Below are positions 34,004 through 43,179 of a DNA stretch of 64,000 bases, one piece after another. The notes beneath the pieces were generated by a model, which had not been told where the DNA came from, did not search any database, and saw nothing but the letters and a program-made list of their open reading frames with translations. How positions within the stretch are numbered: the stretch's first letter is position 1; each line of letters opens with the position of its first letter. Source of the stretch: Solirubrobacteraceae bacterium (GTDB lineage Bacteria; Actinomycetota; Thermoleophilia; Solirubrobacterales; Solirubrobacteraceae); contig JAJCYD010000043.1 in assembly GCA_029263125.1 (NCBI GenBank), positions 1 to 64,000 of the forward strand, given 5' to 3'. Position numbers and translations under genes: made by a program.

Positions 34004-35000
34004 CCCACGCGTGCTCGTCGCGGGTGCTTCGGGCTTCGCCGGCGCGATCGCGGCGCGCCTCGTCGACCGCCACCCGGCCTTCGAGCTGTCGGCGGTCACG
34101 AGTCGCAGCGACATCGGCAAGCTGCTCGGCGACGTCTATCCGCAGCACCGCGTCGACGCCGCCCTGCAGGAGCTCGACGTCGACCGCCACGGCGACGCCG
34201 ATGCCGCGATCGTCGCCTACCCGCACGGCGCCGCCGCCCCGGTCGTCGCCGCGCTGCGCGAGCGCGGCGTGCGCGTCGTCGACCTCAGCGCCGACTTCCG
34301 CCTGCGCGATCGGCCCACCTATGAGCACTGGTACGGCGAGCACGGCGCGCCCGAGCTCTTCGGCGACGCGGTCTACGGGCTGCCCGAGGTCTACGGCGAG
34401 CAGGTCGCGGCCGCCGACATCGTCGCCAACCCCGGCTGCTATCCGACCGCCACGCTCCTGGCGCTTGCGCCGCTCGCCCGCAGCGAGACCATCAGGGACG
34501 TCGTCGTCGACGCGAAGTCCGGCGTGTCGGGGGCGGGACGCACGCCCAGCGCGAAGACGCATTTCGTCTCGATGGCCGAGAACGTCACGCCCTACGGCGT
34601 CGGCGCGCACCGCCACATGCCCGAGATCGACCAGGAGCTCGCCGCGCTGGGCGCGCCGATCGCGACGACGTTCACCGCCCACCTCATGCCGCTGGACCAG
34701 GGCGAGCTCGTCTCCTGCTACGTGACGACGAGCGAGCCGTGGAGCCAGGAGCGCGTCGACGAGGCCTACGCCGACTGGGCCGACGGCAAGCCCTTCGTGG
34801 AGATCTCCGCGGTGCCGCCCGGCGTGCGCGACGTGCGCGACACCAACGTCTGCCGGATCCACGCGCGAGCCGACGAGCGCACCGGCAAGGTCTTCGTCTT
34901 CGCGGCGATCGACAACCTCTGGAAGGGGGCCGCGTCGCAGGCCGTGCAGAACCTCAACCTCATGTTCGGTCTGCCCGAGACGCTGGGGATCGAGCCATGA
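33996..35000 (+). CDS. argC: N-acetyl-gamma-glutamyl-phosphate reductase
   Basis: The 334-residue enzyme makes N-acetylglutamate semialdehyde in arginine synthesis. It has the NADP-binding start VLVAGASGFAGAIAARL and the catalytic Cys148 in VANPGCYPTATLLAL. The loop AHRHMPEIDQEL carries the conserved His. GTG at 33996 overlaps the end of pheT by 8 bases and fits the family start. No ArgR-like operator is evident because the gene has no free upstream region. Confidence 0.95.
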   Translation: MADPRVLVAGASGFAGAIAARLVDRHPAFELSAVTSRSDIGKLLGDVYPQHRVDAALQELDVDRHGDADAAIVAYPHGAAAPVVAALRERGVRVVDLSADFRLRDRPTYEHWYGEHGAPELFGDAVYGLPEVYGEQVAAADIVANPGCYPTATLLALAPLARSETIRDVVVDAKSGVSGAGRTPSAKTHFVSMAENVTPYGVGAHRHMPEIDQELAALGAPIATTFTAHLMPLDQGELVSCYVTTSEPWSQERVDEAYADWADGKPFVEISAVPPGVRDVRDTNVCRIHARADERTGKVFVFAAIDNLWKGAASQAVQNLNLMFGLPETLGIEP

Positions 35001-36244
35001 GCTTCTTCGCCTCGCGCTGGGTGCCCGAACCCGATCACGTCAGCGACGCCGAGGCCGGGCTGCCGCGCGGCTTCCGCGCGGGCGCGGCGGCCGCCGCGAT
35101 CAAGCAGCCGGGCGTCGCCGACGTCGGGCTGCTCGTCTGCGACGCCGCGGCATGCGTGAGCGCGGCGCGCTTCACGCGCTCGGGCGTGCTGGCGGCGCCG
35201 GTGCTCGTGACTCGCGACCACGCCCGCGTGGATGGGCTGCGCGTCGTCGTCGCCAACTCGGGCAACGCCAATGCGGCGACCGGGGAGCCCGGCATGCAGG
35301 TCGCGCTCGGCATGCAGGCGGCGGCCGCCGAGGCGGCGGGCGTCGATGCCGACCGCGTCGCGGTGGCGTCGACGGGCGTGATCGGCGTGCAACTCGACGC
35401 CACGCGCGTGTCGGCCGGCATCGCGCAGGCCGCGAGCGCGCTGCACCGCGGTGGCGACCTGGACTTCACCGACTCGATCATGACCACCGACGCCTTCCCC
35501 AAGCGCGCCTCGCTGAACGTGCGGCTGCCGTCGGGAACGGTGCGGATCAGCGCGCAGGCCAAGGGAGCCGGCATGATCGAGCCGGCGTTCGCGACGATGC
35601 TGTGCTTCGTGCAGACCGACGCGGCGCTTGAGCCCAAGACCGCCGACCTGTTGCTCGGCGTCTGCGTCAAGCGCTCCTTCGACCGCATCTCCGTCGACGG
35701 CCAGCTGTCGACCAACGACACCGCGATCCTCATGTGCTCCGGTGCCAGCGGCGTGCGCGTGGCGCCCGAGTCCGAGGACGAGCTGCGTTTCGGCGAGGCG
35801 CTGGATGCGCTGCTGCGCCAGCTCGCGCTGATGATCGTGCGCGACGGCGAGGGCGCCAAGCGCATCGGCCGCGTCGTCGTGCGCGGCGGCGATCAGCACG
35901 TCGCCGAGCGCTGCGCGCGCGCGGTCGCCAACTCCCCGCTCGTGAAGACCGCGCTGCACGGCGCCGACCCCAACTGGGGGAGGATCGCCCAGGCCGTCGG
36001 CGCGGCGCTGCGAGGAGCGGATCCGCTGGCGCTGGACATCGCGATCGAGGGCATCTGGCTGTGCCGCGATGGCGCGGCCGTGGCCCACGACGCGGTCGCA
36101 CTCGACGCCGCCGCGGCGGGTGTCGAGATCGAGTACGAGGTCGGACTGCCGATGTCCGATCCTGCCCACCTCGCGGAGGCCGAGGTCTTCTTCTCCGATC
36201 TCGGCCACGAGTACGTGACGATCAATGCCGAGTACACGACATGA
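34997..36244 (+). CDS. argJ: Bifunctional ornithine acetyltransferase/N-acetylglutamate synthase
   Basis: The 415-residue precursor cleaves itself before Thr200 (PAFATMLCFV) to give alpha and beta chains; the new N-terminal Thr is the nucleophile. It recycles the acetyl group from N-acetylornithine to glutamate. Other marks are VANSGNANAATGEPG, ASTGVIGVQLD and SMTTDAFPK-like sequence (IMTTDAFPKR). The ATG overlaps the argC stop. Whether it is mono- or bifunctional cannot be read directly. Confidence 0.95.
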   Translation: MSFFASRWVPEPDHVSDAEAGLPRGFRAGAAAAAIKQPGVADVGLLVCDAAACVSAARFTRSGVLAAPVLVTRDHARVDGLRVVVANSGNANAATGEPGMQVALGMQAAAAEAAGVDADRVAVASTGVIGVQLDATRVSAGIAQAASALHRGGDLDFTDSIMTTDAFPKRASLNVRLPSGTVRISAQAKGAGMIEPAFATMLCFVQTDAALEPKTADLLLGVCVKRSFDRISVDGQLSTNDTAILMCSGASGVRVAPESEDELRFGEALDALLRQLALMIVRDGEGAKRIGRVVVRGGDQHVAERCARAVANSPLVKTALHGADPNWGRIAQAVGAALRGADPLALDIAIEGIWLCRDGAAVAHDAVALDAAAAGVEIEYEVGLPMSDPAHLAEAEVFFSDLGHEYVTINAEYTT

Positions 36245-36257
36245 GAGGTCTCGCCAC

Positions 36258-37109
36258 ATGAGAGACGTCGGCACCCTTCTCGAGGCGCTGCCCTACATCC
36301 GGGAGTTCCACGGCCGCACGGTGGTCATCAAGTACGGGGGCGCGGCGATGACCGATCCCCAGCTCGTCGAGGAGTTCGCCCGCGACGTCGTGCTGCTGAA
36401 GTACGTCGGGATGAACCCCGTCGTCGTCCACGGCGGCGGGCCCGACATCACGACGTACATGCAGCGTCTGGACATGCCCGTCGAGTTCGTCTCGGGCCTG
36501 CGCGTCTCGGACTCCGCGACGGTCGAGGTCGCCAAGATGGTCCTCGTCGGCAAGGTCAACAAGGACATCGTCCTGCGCCTGAACCGCCACGGACAGACCG
36601 CGGTGGGGCTGTGCGGCGACGACGGGGCGCTGTTCAGCGTCGCGCGCCAGGCCGCGCCCGGCGGCGAGGACATCGGCTTCGTCGGGCACATCGAGAAGGT
36701 CGACGTCGGCGTCCTGGAGCACATCGCGCTGGACTACATCCCGGTGATCGCGTCCGTCGGCGCCGACGGCGACGGCAACTCCTACAACATCAACGCCGAC
36801 GAGGCGGCGGGGGCGATCGCCCGCGAGCTGAATGCCTACAAGGTCATGTTCCTCACCGACGTCTCGGGCTGGCTGCGCGACCCGGCCGATCCGCAATCGG
36901 TCATCACCTCGGCGCGCGCCAACGAGGTGCAGGACGCGCTGCCGACGATCGACGGCGGCATGCGCCCGAAGCTCAAGGCCTGCCTGGACTCGATCCACGG
37001 CGGCGTCCGCGCGGCGCACATCGTCGACGGTCGCGTCCCGCACTCGCTGTTGCTCGAGCTCTTCACGCGCGCCGGATCGGGCGGCACGATGATCACGCCC
37101 GCCGCATGA
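36258..37109 (+). CDS. argB: N-acetylglutamate kinase
   Basis: The 283-residue amino-acid kinase phosphorylates N-acetylglutamate. Motifs are VVIKYGGAAM (ATP site Lys), VVVHGGGPDITTYM, VGLCGDDGALF and NINADEAAGAIARELNAYKV, with YKVMFLTDVSGWLRD. The N-terminal helix before VVIKYGG is the form seen in arginine-inhibited, hexameric enzymes, so feedback control by arginine is likely. A GAGAGG ribosome-binding site lies upstream of the ATG at 36258, 13 bases after argJ. Confidence 0.95.
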   Translation: MRDVGTLLEALPYIREFHGRTVVIKYGGAAMTDPQLVEEFARDVVLLKYVGMNPVVVHGGGPDITTYMQRLDMPVEFVSGLRVSDSATVEVAKMVLVGKVNKDIVLRLNRHGQTAVGLCGDDGALFSVARQAAPGGEDIGFVGHIEKVDVGVLEHIALDYIPVIASVGADGDGNSYNINADEAAGAIARELNAYKVMFLTDVSGWLRDPADPQSVITSARANEVQDALPTIDGGMRPKLKACLDSIHGGVRAAHIVDGRVPHSLLLELFTRAGSGGTMITPAA

Positions 37110-38263
37110 GCCTCAGTGAGCTGCAGGAGCTCGAGCATCAGTACGTCGTGCCGGCCTATGCGCGCATGCCCGTGCAGTTCGTCCGCGGTGACGGAGCGCG
37201 GCTGTGGGATGACGACGGCACGGAGTACCTCGACTTCCAGGGCGGCCTGGCCGTCAGCTCGCTCGGGCACGGCCACCCGGCGGTCGTGGCGGCGATCACC
37301 GAGCAGGCGGCACAGCTCATCCACGTCGGCAACCTCTTCTACACCGAGCCGGGCATGCGCCTGGCTCAGCGCCTGGCGCAGGGGTCGCTCGGCGGGAAGG
37401 TCCACTTCGCGAACTCCGGCACCGAGGCCAACGAGGCGGCGCTGAAGGTCGCGCGCAAGGCACGGCAGGGCGGCGACGTCATCTCCCTGCATCGCGGCTT
37501 TCACGGTCGCACGTATGGCTCGCTGTCGGCGACTCCGCAGGAGGCCAAGCAGGCGCCGTTCGCCCCGCTCGTGCCCGGCTTCCGTGCCGTGCCGCCGACC
37601 GCCGACGCCGTGACGGCCGCCGTCGACGAGCGCACCGCGGCGCTGATCCTCGAACCGATCCAGGGCGAAAGCGGCGTGTGGGTGCTCGACGACGAGCTGT
37701 TGCAGGCGGCACGCGCCGCATGCGACGAGCACGGCGCCGCGCTGATCTTCGACGAGGTGCAGTGTGGCCTCGGGCGCACCGGGACCCTGTGGGCCTACGA
37801 GGATGCCGGCGTCGTGCCGGACATGCTCACCACCGCCAAGGCGCTCGGCGGGGGCCTGCCGATCGGGGCGCTGATCTGCGGGCCGCGCTTCGCCGACGTC
37901 CTGGAGCCCGGCGATCACGGCTCGACGTTCGCCGGCGGTCCGGTCGCATGCGCCGCCGCGCACGCCGTCCTCGATGTCGTCGAGGACCCGCTGTTGCTGC
38001 GGCGGGTGCGCGAGCTGGGGGAGCGGCTGATGGACGAGCTCGCCACGCTGCCCGGTGTCGGCGAGGTGCGTGGCCGCGGCCTCATGCTCGCCTGCGAGCT
38101 CGAGCAGCAAGGAGCGCCGGAGCTCGTCCGGCGCGCGCTGATCGAGCGGCACCTGCTGCTCAACGCGACGGGGCCCGGCACCTTTCGCCTGCTGCCTGCG
38201 CTGACGCTCACCGACGCCGACGCCGACGAGGCGCTGGCACGGCTGCGGGCACTGCTCGCCTAG
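37106..38263 (+). CDS. argD: Acetylornithine aminotransferase
   Basis: The 385-residue class III PLP enzyme converts N-acetylglutamate semialdehyde to N-acetylornithine. It has GGLAVSSLGHGHPAVV, FANSGTEANEAALKVAR, LEPIQGESGVW, IFDEVQCGLGRTG and the PLP Lys in TTAKALGGGLPIGAL. The ATG overlaps the argB stop. It ends the argCJBD run; argF and argR, which usually follow in actinobacteria, are absent here. Confidence 0.95.
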   Translation: MSLSELQELEHQYVVPAYARMPVQFVRGDGARLWDDDGTEYLDFQGGLAVSSLGHGHPAVVAAITEQAAQLIHVGNLFYTEPGMRLAQRLAQGSLGGKVHFANSGTEANEAALKVARKARQGGDVISLHRGFHGRTYGSLSATPQEAKQAPFAPLVPGFRAVPPTADAVTAAVDERTAALILEPIQGESGVWVLDDELLQAARAACDEHGAALIFDEVQCGLGRTGTLWAYEDAGVVPDMLTTAKALGGGLPIGALICGPRFADVLEPGDHGSTFAGGPVACAAAHAVLDVVEDPLLLRRVRELGERLMDELATLPGVGEVRGRGLMLACELEQQGAPELVRRALIERHLLLNATGPGTFRLLPALTLTDADADEALARLRALLA

Positions 38264-38298
38264 ACAGCGCCCTTGCGGCCGGCGTGCCGCTGCTCACG

Positions 38299-40263
38299 TC
38301 AACGGCCGAACCCGAACCGCGCGTTGCGGCGCACGTTCTGGCGGTTGTTGTCGGCATCGATCACCGCGGCGATCACCGACACGCGCAGCCTGCCGCTCTT
38401 GGTGTTGCGGCGGATGCGCTCCAGGACCGACATCCGCTGCGCGTTGAGCTTGAGGATGACGAACCCGACCTTGCGCTCGTCGAGCTGGACCGGCGCGGTC
38501 TCAAACGTCACGCGTCGAGCCTTGCGCTTGCGCTTGCCGAGGCTCGCCGGGTTGATCTTGGCGATCGAGCGGATCTTGACGTTGCCCGAGCAGGTGCGGA
38601 CCGCCCTGCTGCGGCAGTACACGCGGACGCGAACGCGGCCGCGGTTGCGGCCCCTGCGCGGGACGGTGATCGTCTGCGCGTCGATGCGCAGGATCGCTCG
38701 CCTGTCGCCCGAGATCAGGTTGAGCACCGAGGAGCCGGTCGTAGGGGGCGCTCCCGTGGGTCCCGCCGGACCGTTGGCGCCGGGGATCCCCTGCGGGCCG
38801 ATCGGACCACCTGGACCTCCCGGGCCGGTGGCGCCTGTCGGCCCGGTCAGACCCGTAGGCCCGGTGGGACCTGTCGGCCCGGTGGGACCTGTCGGTCCTG
38901 CCGGTCCCGTCGGGCCGGCCGGCCCTACGGGCCCGGTCTCGCCGGTGCCGGGGGTCGTGAAGGTCACCGGCTCGCCGGTCGACGTCCCAACGGCGTTCGT
39001 GGCGACGATGCGGACCTTGTATTCGGTCTCCTTGGTCAGCCCGCCCGCCGGGTAGCTGTTGGGAGCGACGTCACGATCGCCTGGGGGGATAGACAGCTCG
39101 TCTGCCGGAGCCGGAACCCGCAGCGTGAAGTCTCCCGCGGCGAGGCCGTACTCGTAGTAGTACGTGGTCTCCAGGCTGCGTGGATTGATGCGGCTGTTGA
39201 ACGTCGCCGAGTTCGGCCCGACACCGGAGGCGACGAGCGTCTTGACCTCTGGCTTGCACGCCGTCGAGAACGAGAGCCGTGAGCCGGTCGTCGTGCCCGA
39301 CGGGTTGGTGGCCTCGATCTCGAAGTAGTACGTGGTGCAGGCGGTCAAGCCGTCGATCGTGCGCGGCCGGCTGACGAACGTCGTCAGCTGCCCCCCGTTG
39401 TACGGACCGATGGTGCTGCTCAGCGCGCCGGTCGCCTGCGTTCCGTAGCGGTAGACGAAGGTCGTCGGCAGCCCGCGGGCATTGACGCGCCCGTTGAGCC
39501 GTGCCGACGTCGGGGTGATCAGGTCGGCCGGATCGGTCACGGCTCCCGGTGCGCCGAACGTCGGGGTCCCGTCTGCCACGCGCAGACGGATGTTGTCGAA
39601 GTTGGCGATCGTCTTCCCCAGCGCGGCGGTGAGGATCGCGGTGTCGAAGACCGTGCTCAGCTCGATGCGGTAGGTGTGACCGGAGATCACCGGCGCCATC
39701 TGGTCGTTCAGCTGTCCCCGGAAGACGTTGTCGGAGTCGGTGAGCCGTTCGCGGAAGAGCTCGGTTCGTGTGGCTGCCGTCTCGTCGACGAGCGTGAAGG
39801 TGTAGGTCGCGCGGCTGCCGAAGTCCAGCAGCGCCTGCACGTCGGCGCGGCGATCGAACTGGAATGTCGTGGGACCGCCGGTGGCGATCGTGAACCTCGA
39901 CGAGACGGCGACCGTCGTCGCGTTGAACAGCAGCGGAGCCAGCCCGTTCGCCGGCGGTTGATAGCCCTGCTGCAAGGAGCCGGGCGGCGTGCCGATGCCC
40001 GCCGCGTGCGTCGTGTCGGCGTTGCACGTCAGCGGATCATTGGTGTGGATCAGCCCGATCAACAGCGTGCAGGAGTTGCTGAGCGCCGTCCAGCCCGAGC
40101 CGCCGGAATGCGACAGGCCGTTTGAGAAGTGCGAGCCGGTGATGACGTTGTCCGGGTAGATCGTGTCCGCCCTGGCAACCGAGACGGTCGCAAGCAGAAG
40201 AAATGCGAGCGCCAGCAAGGCCGCCTTGGCGCCGCGCTGGACGCGAACTGCACCGATCGTCAT
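38299..40263 (-). CDS. Secreted collagen-like surface protein
   Basis: The 654-residue protein has a signal peptide ([18 protein letters not shown]). An N-terminal beta domain (about 34-235) is followed by two repeats of fibronectin-like type ([20 protein letters not shown] and [20 protein letters not shown]). About 22 Gly-X-Y triplets with Pro and Thr (GPTGPTGPT style) come next, then a C-terminal Arg-rich beta domain (about 520-654). No sorting signal or membrane anchor is visible. Bacterial collagen-like tracts form triple helices and act as stalks or adhesins. It lies on the opposite strand between argD and argG. Confidence 0.85.
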   Translation of the reverse strand: MTIGAVRVQRGAKAALLALAFLLLATVSVARADTIYPDNVITGSHFSNGLSHSGGSGWTALSNSCTLLIGLIHTNDPLTCNADTTHAAGIGTPPGSLQQGYQPPANGLAPLLFNATTVAVSSRFTIATGGPTTFQFDRRADVQALLDFGSRATYTFTLVDETAATRTELFRERLTDSDNVFRGQLNDQMAPVISGHTYRIELSTVFDTAILTAALGKTIANFDNIRLRVADGTPTFGAPGAVTDPADLITPTSARLNGRVNARGLPTTFVYRYGTQATGALSSTIGPYNGGQLTTFVSRPRTIDGLTACTTYYFEIEATNPSGTTTGSRLSFSTACKPEVKTLVASGVGPNSATFNSRINPRSLETTYYYEYGLAAGDFTLRVPAPADELSIPPGDRDVAPNSYPAGGLTKETEYKVRIVATNAVGTSTGEPVTFTTPGTGETGPVGPAGPTGPAGPTGPTGPTGPTGPTGLTGPTGATGPGGPGGPIGPQGIPGANGPAGPTGAPPTTGSSVLNLISGDRRAILRIDAQTITVPRRGRNRGRVRVRVYCRSRAVRTCSGNVKIRSIAKINPASLGKRKRKARRVTFETAPVQLDERKVGFVILKLNAQRMSVLERIRRNTKSGRLRVSVIAAVIDADNNRQNVRRNARFGFGR

Positions 40264-40303
40264 AGGTCATGCCCCCTGCCGTTTGATGAACCGTCATCCA
40301 TGC

Positions 40304-40315
40304 TGTTGCGCAACA
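40304..40315. promoter_or_regulatory. Palindrome TGTTGCGCAACA upstream of the collagen-like gene
   Basis: A perfect 12-bp palindrome lies 41 bases before the collagen-like gene start, in the divergent region shared with argG. It could be an operator for either gene; no regulator can be named. Confidence 0.35.
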
Positions 40316-40410
40316 TACGGCGCCCCTGCCTAGAAGCTAGCCGAAACACGGCAAAACGTCCAGATCGGTTTCCGGGTTGCTCGCTCTGCGCGCTCGGTGC
40401 CTCGGGCTCG

Positions 40411-40416
40411 TAGGCT
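40411..40416 (+). promoter_or_regulatory. -10 box for leaderless argG mRNA
   Basis: TAGGCT is followed by 8 nt and the argG ATG, the recurrent leaderless arrangement of this window. Confidence 0.5.
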
Positions 40417-40424
40417 TCCGCGCC

Positions 40425-41708
40425 ATGGCCGAGACGACCGAACAGACACCACACACCCGCACCGCCTCCTATCTGGCCGAGCCCAGCGAGGTCCGGCGTG
40501 TGCTGCTGCTGTACTCCGGCGGCCTGGACACGAGCGTCATGCTCAAGTGGATCGCCGACGAGTACGAGGCCGACGTCGTCACGCTGACGGTCAACCTCGG
40601 CCAGCCGGGCGAGGACTACGCGGCCGTCGAGGCCAAGGCACGCCAGATCGGCGCCGTCGAATGCCACACGATCGACGCTCGCGAGGAGTTCGCGCATGAC
40701 TTTGTCCTGCCGGCGATCAAGGCCAACGCGCTCTACGGCGGCGGCTACCCGCTGTTCACCGCGCTGGGACGGCCGCTGATCGCCAAGCTCGCCGTCGACG
40801 TGGCTCGCCGCACGGGCTGCGACACGATCGCCCACGGCTGCACCGGCAAGGGCAACGACCAGGTCCGCATCGAGGCCACGATCGCCACGCTGGCCCCCGA
40901 GCTGAAGGTCATCGCGCCGGTGCGCGGCTGGCAGATGGGGCGCGAGGAGGAGATGGAGTACGCCCGCAAGCACGGCATTCCCCTGAAGACGGGCACGGAG
41001 ATCCAGCCATATTCGATCGACGACAACCTCTGGGGGCGCTCGTCGGAGGGGCGCTGGATCGAGGACCTTGACCACGCGCCCGACGACGACGTCTTCCAGC
41101 TCGTCACGCCGCCCGAGCGGGCGCCGGATGAGCCGCAGGTCGTGCACGTCGGCTTCGAGCGCGGCGTGCCGGTGTCACTGGACGGCGAGTCGCTGGGGCT
41201 CGTGGACCTGCTCGAGCGCATCTCGGACGTCGGCTGTCGCCACGGGGTTGGGATCGTCGACCACATCGAGGACCGGATCGTCGGCCTGAAGGTGCGCGAC
41301 ATCTACGAGGTGCCCGCCGCCGCGATCGTGCTGCTCGCCCATCAGGAGCTCGAGAAGCTCGTCGGGACGATCCACCAGAACCAGTTCAAGCCCGGCCTTG
41401 AGCGGCAGTGGGCCTACCTCGTCTACGCGGGGCTGTGGTGGGAGCCGCTGCGTGGGGACCTCGACGCATTCATGCAGCGCGTCAACGAGCAGGTCACCGG
41501 CACGATCGGCGTCAAGCTCTTCAAGGGCTCGGCGCGGGTCGTGACGCGCAGCTCGCCCAACGCCGTCTACGACCAGTCGCTGGCGTCCTTCGCCGAGTCC
41601 GGCGGCCTGTTCAGCCAGCAGGCATCGCCCGGATTCATCGAGCTGTGGTCGCTGCAGTCGCGCATGGCCCATCAGCTGCGCGAGCGCAATCAGGCTTCCG
41701 GCGGATAG
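40425..41708 (+). CDS. argG: Argininosuccinate synthase
   Basis: The 427-residue enzyme joins citrulline and aspartate. It shows the ATP pyrophosphatase loop LLYSGGLDTSVML, then ECHTIDAREEFAHDF, GCTGKGNDQVRIE and EIQPYSIDDNLWGRSSEG. An extra N-terminal stretch of about 25 residues precedes the usual start. Length is that of the longer argG subtype. It is expressed alone, away from argCJBD, with its own promoter. argH, the next step, is not in the window. Confidence 0.95.
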   Translation: MAETTEQTPHTRTASYLAEPSEVRRVLLLYSGGLDTSVMLKWIADEYEADVVTLTVNLGQPGEDYAAVEAKARQIGAVECHTIDAREEFAHDFVLPAIKANALYGGGYPLFTALGRPLIAKLAVDVARRTGCDTIAHGCTGKGNDQVRIEATIATLAPELKVIAPVRGWQMGREEEMEYARKHGIPLKTGTEIQPYSIDDNLWGRSSEGRWIEDLDHAPDDDVFQLVTPPERAPDEPQVVHVGFERGVPVSLDGESLGLVDLLERISDVGCRHGVGIVDHIEDRIVGLKVRDIYEVPAAAIVLLAHQELEKLVGTIHQNQFKPGLERQWAYLVYAGLWWEPLRGDLDAFMQRVNEQVTGTIGVKLFKGSARVVTRSSPNAVYDQSLASFAESGGLFSQQASPGFIELWSLQSRMAHQLRERNQASGG

Positions 41709-41734
41709 AACTCCGTCTGGTCTCACCCGGTTCT

Positions 41735-41757
41735 TGCGCGGCGACGATCACCGCGCA
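41735..41757 (+). terminator. Weak hairpin downstream of argG
   Basis: TGCGCGG pairs with CCGCGCA around a 9-nt loop, 26 bases past the argG stop. There is no T run. The rest of the 200-base gap up to the mscS stop holds no recognisable gene. Confidence 0.3.
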
Positions 41758-41909
41758 GGCGGTCAGCGCAATGCGCCCCTGACGGGACAGCGCCGCGCGG
41801 TCCAGCCGGTTCGGCCACCGAGACGACGGGTGCGCGCGGAGCGTGCTCGGACAGCGTAGGGCAGGAATGCTCGACGCGTTCGGTGGACTCACAGACTGAT
41901 CGCAGGACG

Positions 41910-42830
41910 TCATCGGCTCGTGCCGTCTCGTTTGGAGGCGGGCGTGACGTCGCGCACCGCAAGCTCCGTCTCGCCCGGCCCGAACCACATCGTGCGCTGC
42001 GGGAAGGGGATCGTGTAGCCCTCGTCGTCGAGCTTGCGCTTGACGGCCTGCGCCACGGCATCGCGGGCGCGCCACATGCTGAGGATCTGCGCGCCGTGCC
42101 AGTAGCGCACCGCGAAGTTGATCGAGCTCTCGCCGAACTCGTAGACCAAGGCCTGCGGGGCGGGATCCTGCTCGACTTCCTCGACGGTCCCGACCGCGTC
42201 CAGGATCGCCCGCTGCGCACCCGCGAGGTCATCGGAGTAGGCGATGCCGATCTCCAGCGTGGTGCGGCGCGTGGGCGTCGCGGTCCAGTTGATGATCGGG
42301 TTCTGCAGGACCTGGGAGTTGGGGATGTAGATGCGCTCCCCGTCGAAGGTGTGCAGCTGCACGACGCGCAGGTCGACTCGTTCGACGACGCCCTCATGAT
42401 CGCCGCTGACGATCTGATCGCCCGCGACGAACGGCCGGCGCACCTGAAGCAGGATCCCGGACACGACGTTGGAGAGGATCTCCTGCAGCGCGAATGCCAG
42501 CGCGATGCCGCCGATGCCCAGGGCACCCAGCAGCGGTCCGACGCGGACGTCGACGGTCGACATCGCGTAGAAGAAGCCGATCACGACCACGAGGTAGCTG
42601 CCAAAGCGGGCCAGCAGCGCGGCGACCAGCGGTTCGACTGCTGTACGCGCGAACGTCCGTCGCAGGATCTTGCGCACGACGATGGCGAGGATGACGGCGG
42701 CGAGGACGAGGGCCGCGGCGACGATCCATTCCTCGGTGGTCACGGCGCCGATGCCCGAGTCCGAGATCGAGACCTCGTCTGGGGCGCCGCCGGACGATTG
42801 CGCCAGAAGCGGTTGCGCCAGCGCGAACAT
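41910..42830 (-). CDS. MscS-family small-conductance mechanosensitive channel
   Basis: The 306-residue protein has a short signal-like start, then membrane helices near residues 33-55 and 72-92. The pore helix region LGALGIGGIALAFALQEILS matches the Gly/Ala-rich TM3 of MscS. The beta domain follows with VSGDHEGVVERVDLRVVQLH and IYIPNSQVLQNPIINWT. It would release osmolytes on hypo-osmotic shock. ATG at 42830 is chosen; an adjacent GTG one codon upstream is equally possible. It is divergent from a small membrane-protein gene across a long inverted repeat. Confidence 0.9.
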   Translation of the reverse strand: MFALAQPLLAQSSGGAPDEVSISDSGIGAVTTEEWIVAAALVLAAVILAIVVRKILRRTFARTAVEPLVAALLARFGSYLVVVIGFFYAMSTVDVRVGPLLGALGIGGIALAFALQEILSNVVSGILLQVRRPFVAGDQIVSGDHEGVVERVDLRVVQLHTFDGERIYIPNSQVLQNPIINWTATPTRRTTLEIGIAYSDDLAGAQRAILDAVGTVEEVEQDPAPQALVYEFGESSINFAVRYWHGAQILSMWRARDAVAQAVKRKLDDEGYTIPFPQRTMWFGPGETELAVRDVTPASKRDGTSR

Positions 42831-42841
42831 CACGAGAGACC

Positions 42842-42889
42842 TACCCGGGCGCTCGCCAAGTCACGCTTGAGAGCCTCAGCGCCCGGGTA
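42842..42889. promoter_or_regulatory. Symmetric inverted repeat between mscS and the small membrane-protein gene
   Basis: TACCCGGGCGCT (42842-42853) and AGCGCCCGGGTA (42878-42889) are perfect 12-bp arms 24 bases apart. The outer ends overlap the two divergent -10 boxes: TATCCT for the plus gene, and GTAGGT for mscS at 42839-42844 on the minus strand. A dimeric regulator could control both genes, or the arms could form a hairpin. Confidence 0.55.
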
Positions 42890-42900
42890 TCCTTGCGCGC

Positions 42901-43068
42901 ATGGCTTACAAGATGCTCGGATTCGTCGTTTGGCAGGGTGCGCGCTGGTACGCGCGCCGTCGCATCGGTTCCCTCGTCCCGTCGCGGAGGGTCGCCACCG
43001 GCGCACTCGTCGTGGGCGTCGTCGGTGCCGCTGCCGTGATCGCGGCGCGCTCCTCGGACCGCGACTAG
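42901..43068 (+). CDS. 55-residue membrane protein
   Basis: The frame starts MAYKMLGFVVWQGARWYARR and ends with one hydrophobic helix (VATGALVVGVVGAAAVIAAR) plus a charged tail. TATCCT ends exactly 8 nt before the ATG, as at other leaderless genes here. The twin-Arg-rich stretch between the hydrophobic parts suggests an inner-membrane protein with a cytoplasmic basic loop. No family is recognised. It is divergent from mscS and 111 bases before dnaE. Confidence 0.6.
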   Translation: MAYKMLGFVVWQGARWYARRRIGSLVPSRRVATGALVVGVVGAAAVIAARSSDRD

Positions 43069-43165
43069 CAACAGTCACAAACGCCGATCGCGCAGGCTGG
43101 GCGAGCGGCACCCGCAACGTGCGGGAAGGACGCCGGGCCGGGCCGGATTCCGCCGCCGCGCCGCG

Positions 43166-43171
43166 TATCGT
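43166..43171 (+). promoter_or_regulatory. -10 box for leaderless dnaE mRNA
   Basis: TATCGT is followed by 8 nt and the GTG start of dnaE. Confidence 0.5.
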
Positions 43172-43179
43172 CCGGCGCC

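Noticed and set aside
38820-38940. Tandem DNA repeat or CRISPR-like array
   Set aside because: The periodic GGNCCN units encode the Gly-X-Y tract of the collagen-like protein. There are no spacers or conserved repeat ends.
41709-41909. Possible small gene between argG and mscS
   Set aside because: Short frames exist on both strands but have no start signal, no plausible fold and no coupling to a neighbour.
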